Assembly (NCBI GenBank): GCA_945871755.1
Contig: CAMBWV010000075.1
Coordinates: forward strand, 1-5,866
Direction: 5' to 3'
Length of the DNA stretch: 5,866 nt
From: an uncultured Bacteroidales bacterium
GTDB lineage: Bacteria; Bacteroidota; Bacteroidia; Bacteroidales; Bacteroidaceae
Shown here: piece by piece, positions 5,144-5,866 of the stretch
Layout of the letters: each line of letters opens with the position of its first letter
How positions within the stretch are numbered: the first letter of the stretch is position 1
Translations under genes and position numbers: made by a program
Notes under the pieces: model-generated
Told to the model about the DNA's origin: nothing
The model's input: only the letters and a program-made list of their open reading frames with translations
Databases searched by the model: none

Positions 5144-5190
5144 AAGAGAGTGCGATTCATGGGCTTCACCACGAATCGCACTCTCTTTCT
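5144..5190 (+). terminator. Intrinsic terminator of rpn
   Basis: A perfect 15-bp stem, AAGAGAGTGCGATTC (5144-5158) with its complement (5173-5187), has a 14-nt loop that can add three more pairs (TGG/CCA) past one A-C mismatch, and runs into TTTCTTTTTG. It begins 19 bp after the rpn stop and lies between convergent rpn and nagA, so it mainly serves rpn. The minus-strand side lacks a T-tract, and no clear nagA terminator was seen. Confidence 0.9.
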
Positions 5191-5233
5191 TTTTGTTTCC
5201 CTTTTCTAAAGGAAAGACATGAAACTTGATTCT

Positions 5234-5866
5234 TTACAAGTCGTTGCGGGCAATGCGGCCCATCTGCATGACAAACTTCACTTCCTGCTTATCATCGAAG
5301 AGTACAATGTCTGCATCCTTGCCTGATTCGAGAGACCCCTTGCGGTCGTAGATGCCCATAATCTTTGCAGGTGTCTCGCTAATCATGCGGCAGGCAACGT
5401 CCATGGGGAATCCAGCCTGCTGCACGGCGGTACGAACGAGGCGATCCATCGTGGCAATACTGCCAGCAAGGGCACTGCGGTCAGCCAACTTGCAAACACC
5501 ATCTTCGATGATTTCGTTCTCGTTGAAGGTCTTAGTAGCATTGCTACCTGCTACGGCCAAGCAGTCGGTGCAGAAGCACATATGTGCTACGCCTTTGGAG
5601 TTGTACACCTGACGCATCACAACGGGAGGTACATGGATGCCATCGGCAATTACCTCTACCGTGAAATCGGGGATGGCATATACGGCTTCTACGACACCAG
5701 CAACTTTGAACTCGCGATTCTTGTGAAGGGTGCTCATTGCGTTGGTGAAGTGGGTGGCATGGTTAGCACCATTCTCGTAGGCCATATCCACATCCTCGGG
5801 CGTGGCTGCAGTGTGGCCGATACAGGGTTTGCAACCATGGGCACAGCAAGCCTGAATAAATTCTTT
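5234..5866 (-). CDS. nagA: N-acetylglucosamine-6-phosphate deacetylase, C-terminal part (runs off right edge)
   Basis: NagA hydrolyses N-acetylglucosamine-6-phosphate to glucosamine-6-phosphate and acetate in the cytoplasm, feeding amino sugars from peptidoglycan or host glycans into glycolysis or cell-wall synthesis. The last 210 codons are present, open to the edge without interruption; the family is about 380-390 residues. Recognisable motifs, in order, are IGHTAAT and THFTNAM (each with a metal- or substrate-binding His), ADGIHVPP, CTDCLAVAG with the catalytic Asp, LAGSIATMDRLVRTAV, TPAKIMGI and GKDADIVLFD near the C-terminus. CTDCLAVAG differs from the more usual TDAM/TDA form but keeps the Asp. 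The gene converges on rpn, with 109 bp between their ends. The true start is outside the window; the GTG at 5791 is internal. Confidence 0.96.
   Translation of the reverse strand, partial: KEFIQACCAHGCKPCIGHTAATPEDVDMAYENGANHATHFTNAMSTLHKNREFKVAGVVEAVYAIPDFTVEVIADGIHVPPVVMRQVYNSKGVAHMCFCTDCLAVAGSNATKTFNENEIIEDGVCKLADRSALAGSIATMDRLVRTAVQQAGFPMDVACRMISETPAKIMGIYDRKGSLESGKDADIVLFDDKQEVKFVMQMGRIARNDL

Overview
The window most likely comes from a Bacteroidales chromosome (Bacteroidota), possibly a Prevotella-like lineage; the order is well supported, the genus is a guess. The main evidence is the promoter type. Four sites carry TTG, exactly 20 bp, then TAnnTTTG, which is the layout of the primary Bacteroidetes sigma factor, and Shine-Dalgarno sequences are weak. 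Lon, TrmN6, PAP2 and NagA are all easy to recognise as housekeeping or cell-envelope proteins.

Layout, left to right. (1) The 5' third of lon (ATP-dependent protease) runs leftward out of the window from its own promoter. (2) trmN6, the tRNA1(Val) A37 N6-methyltransferase, is divergent from lon and runs rightward. Its stop codon lies inside the end of a 190-bp fold-back repeat (element A, 1672-1861). (3) A leftward pair, a PAP2-family phosphatase with a signal peptide followed by a 63-residue unknown protein, is bracketed by element A and a second copy in opposite orientation (element B, 3029-3217). The two copies share 20-bp terminal inverted repeats and are about 90% identical over two thirds of their length. 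Each is itself a long imperfect palindrome, so together they look like a non-autonomous, MITE-like mobile element. (4) A 632-bp gene-free region (3218-3849) is dense in signals: three rightward promoters, a promoter followed at once by a strong terminator hairpin, and two inverted-repeat structures that overlap promoter elements. (5) An Rpn/PD-(D/E)XK nuclease-family gene follows, with a C-terminal coiled coil built from nine 14-residue (42-bp) tandem repeats, then a strong terminator. (6) The 3' half of nagA (GlcNAc-6-phosphate deacetylase) converges on it from the right edge.

The genes do not form one pathway. The most interesting unit is the rpn gene with its control region. In E. coli, Rpn proteins act as phage-defence toxins restrained by a separately translated C-terminal fragment with variable repeats. 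This gene has the same architecture, a nuclease head and a variable repeat tail, plus an in-frame ATG with a purine-rich upstream sequence just before the coiled coil. That makes a genes-within-genes system a reasonable hypothesis here, though unproven. The paired fold-back elements are the second notable signal.
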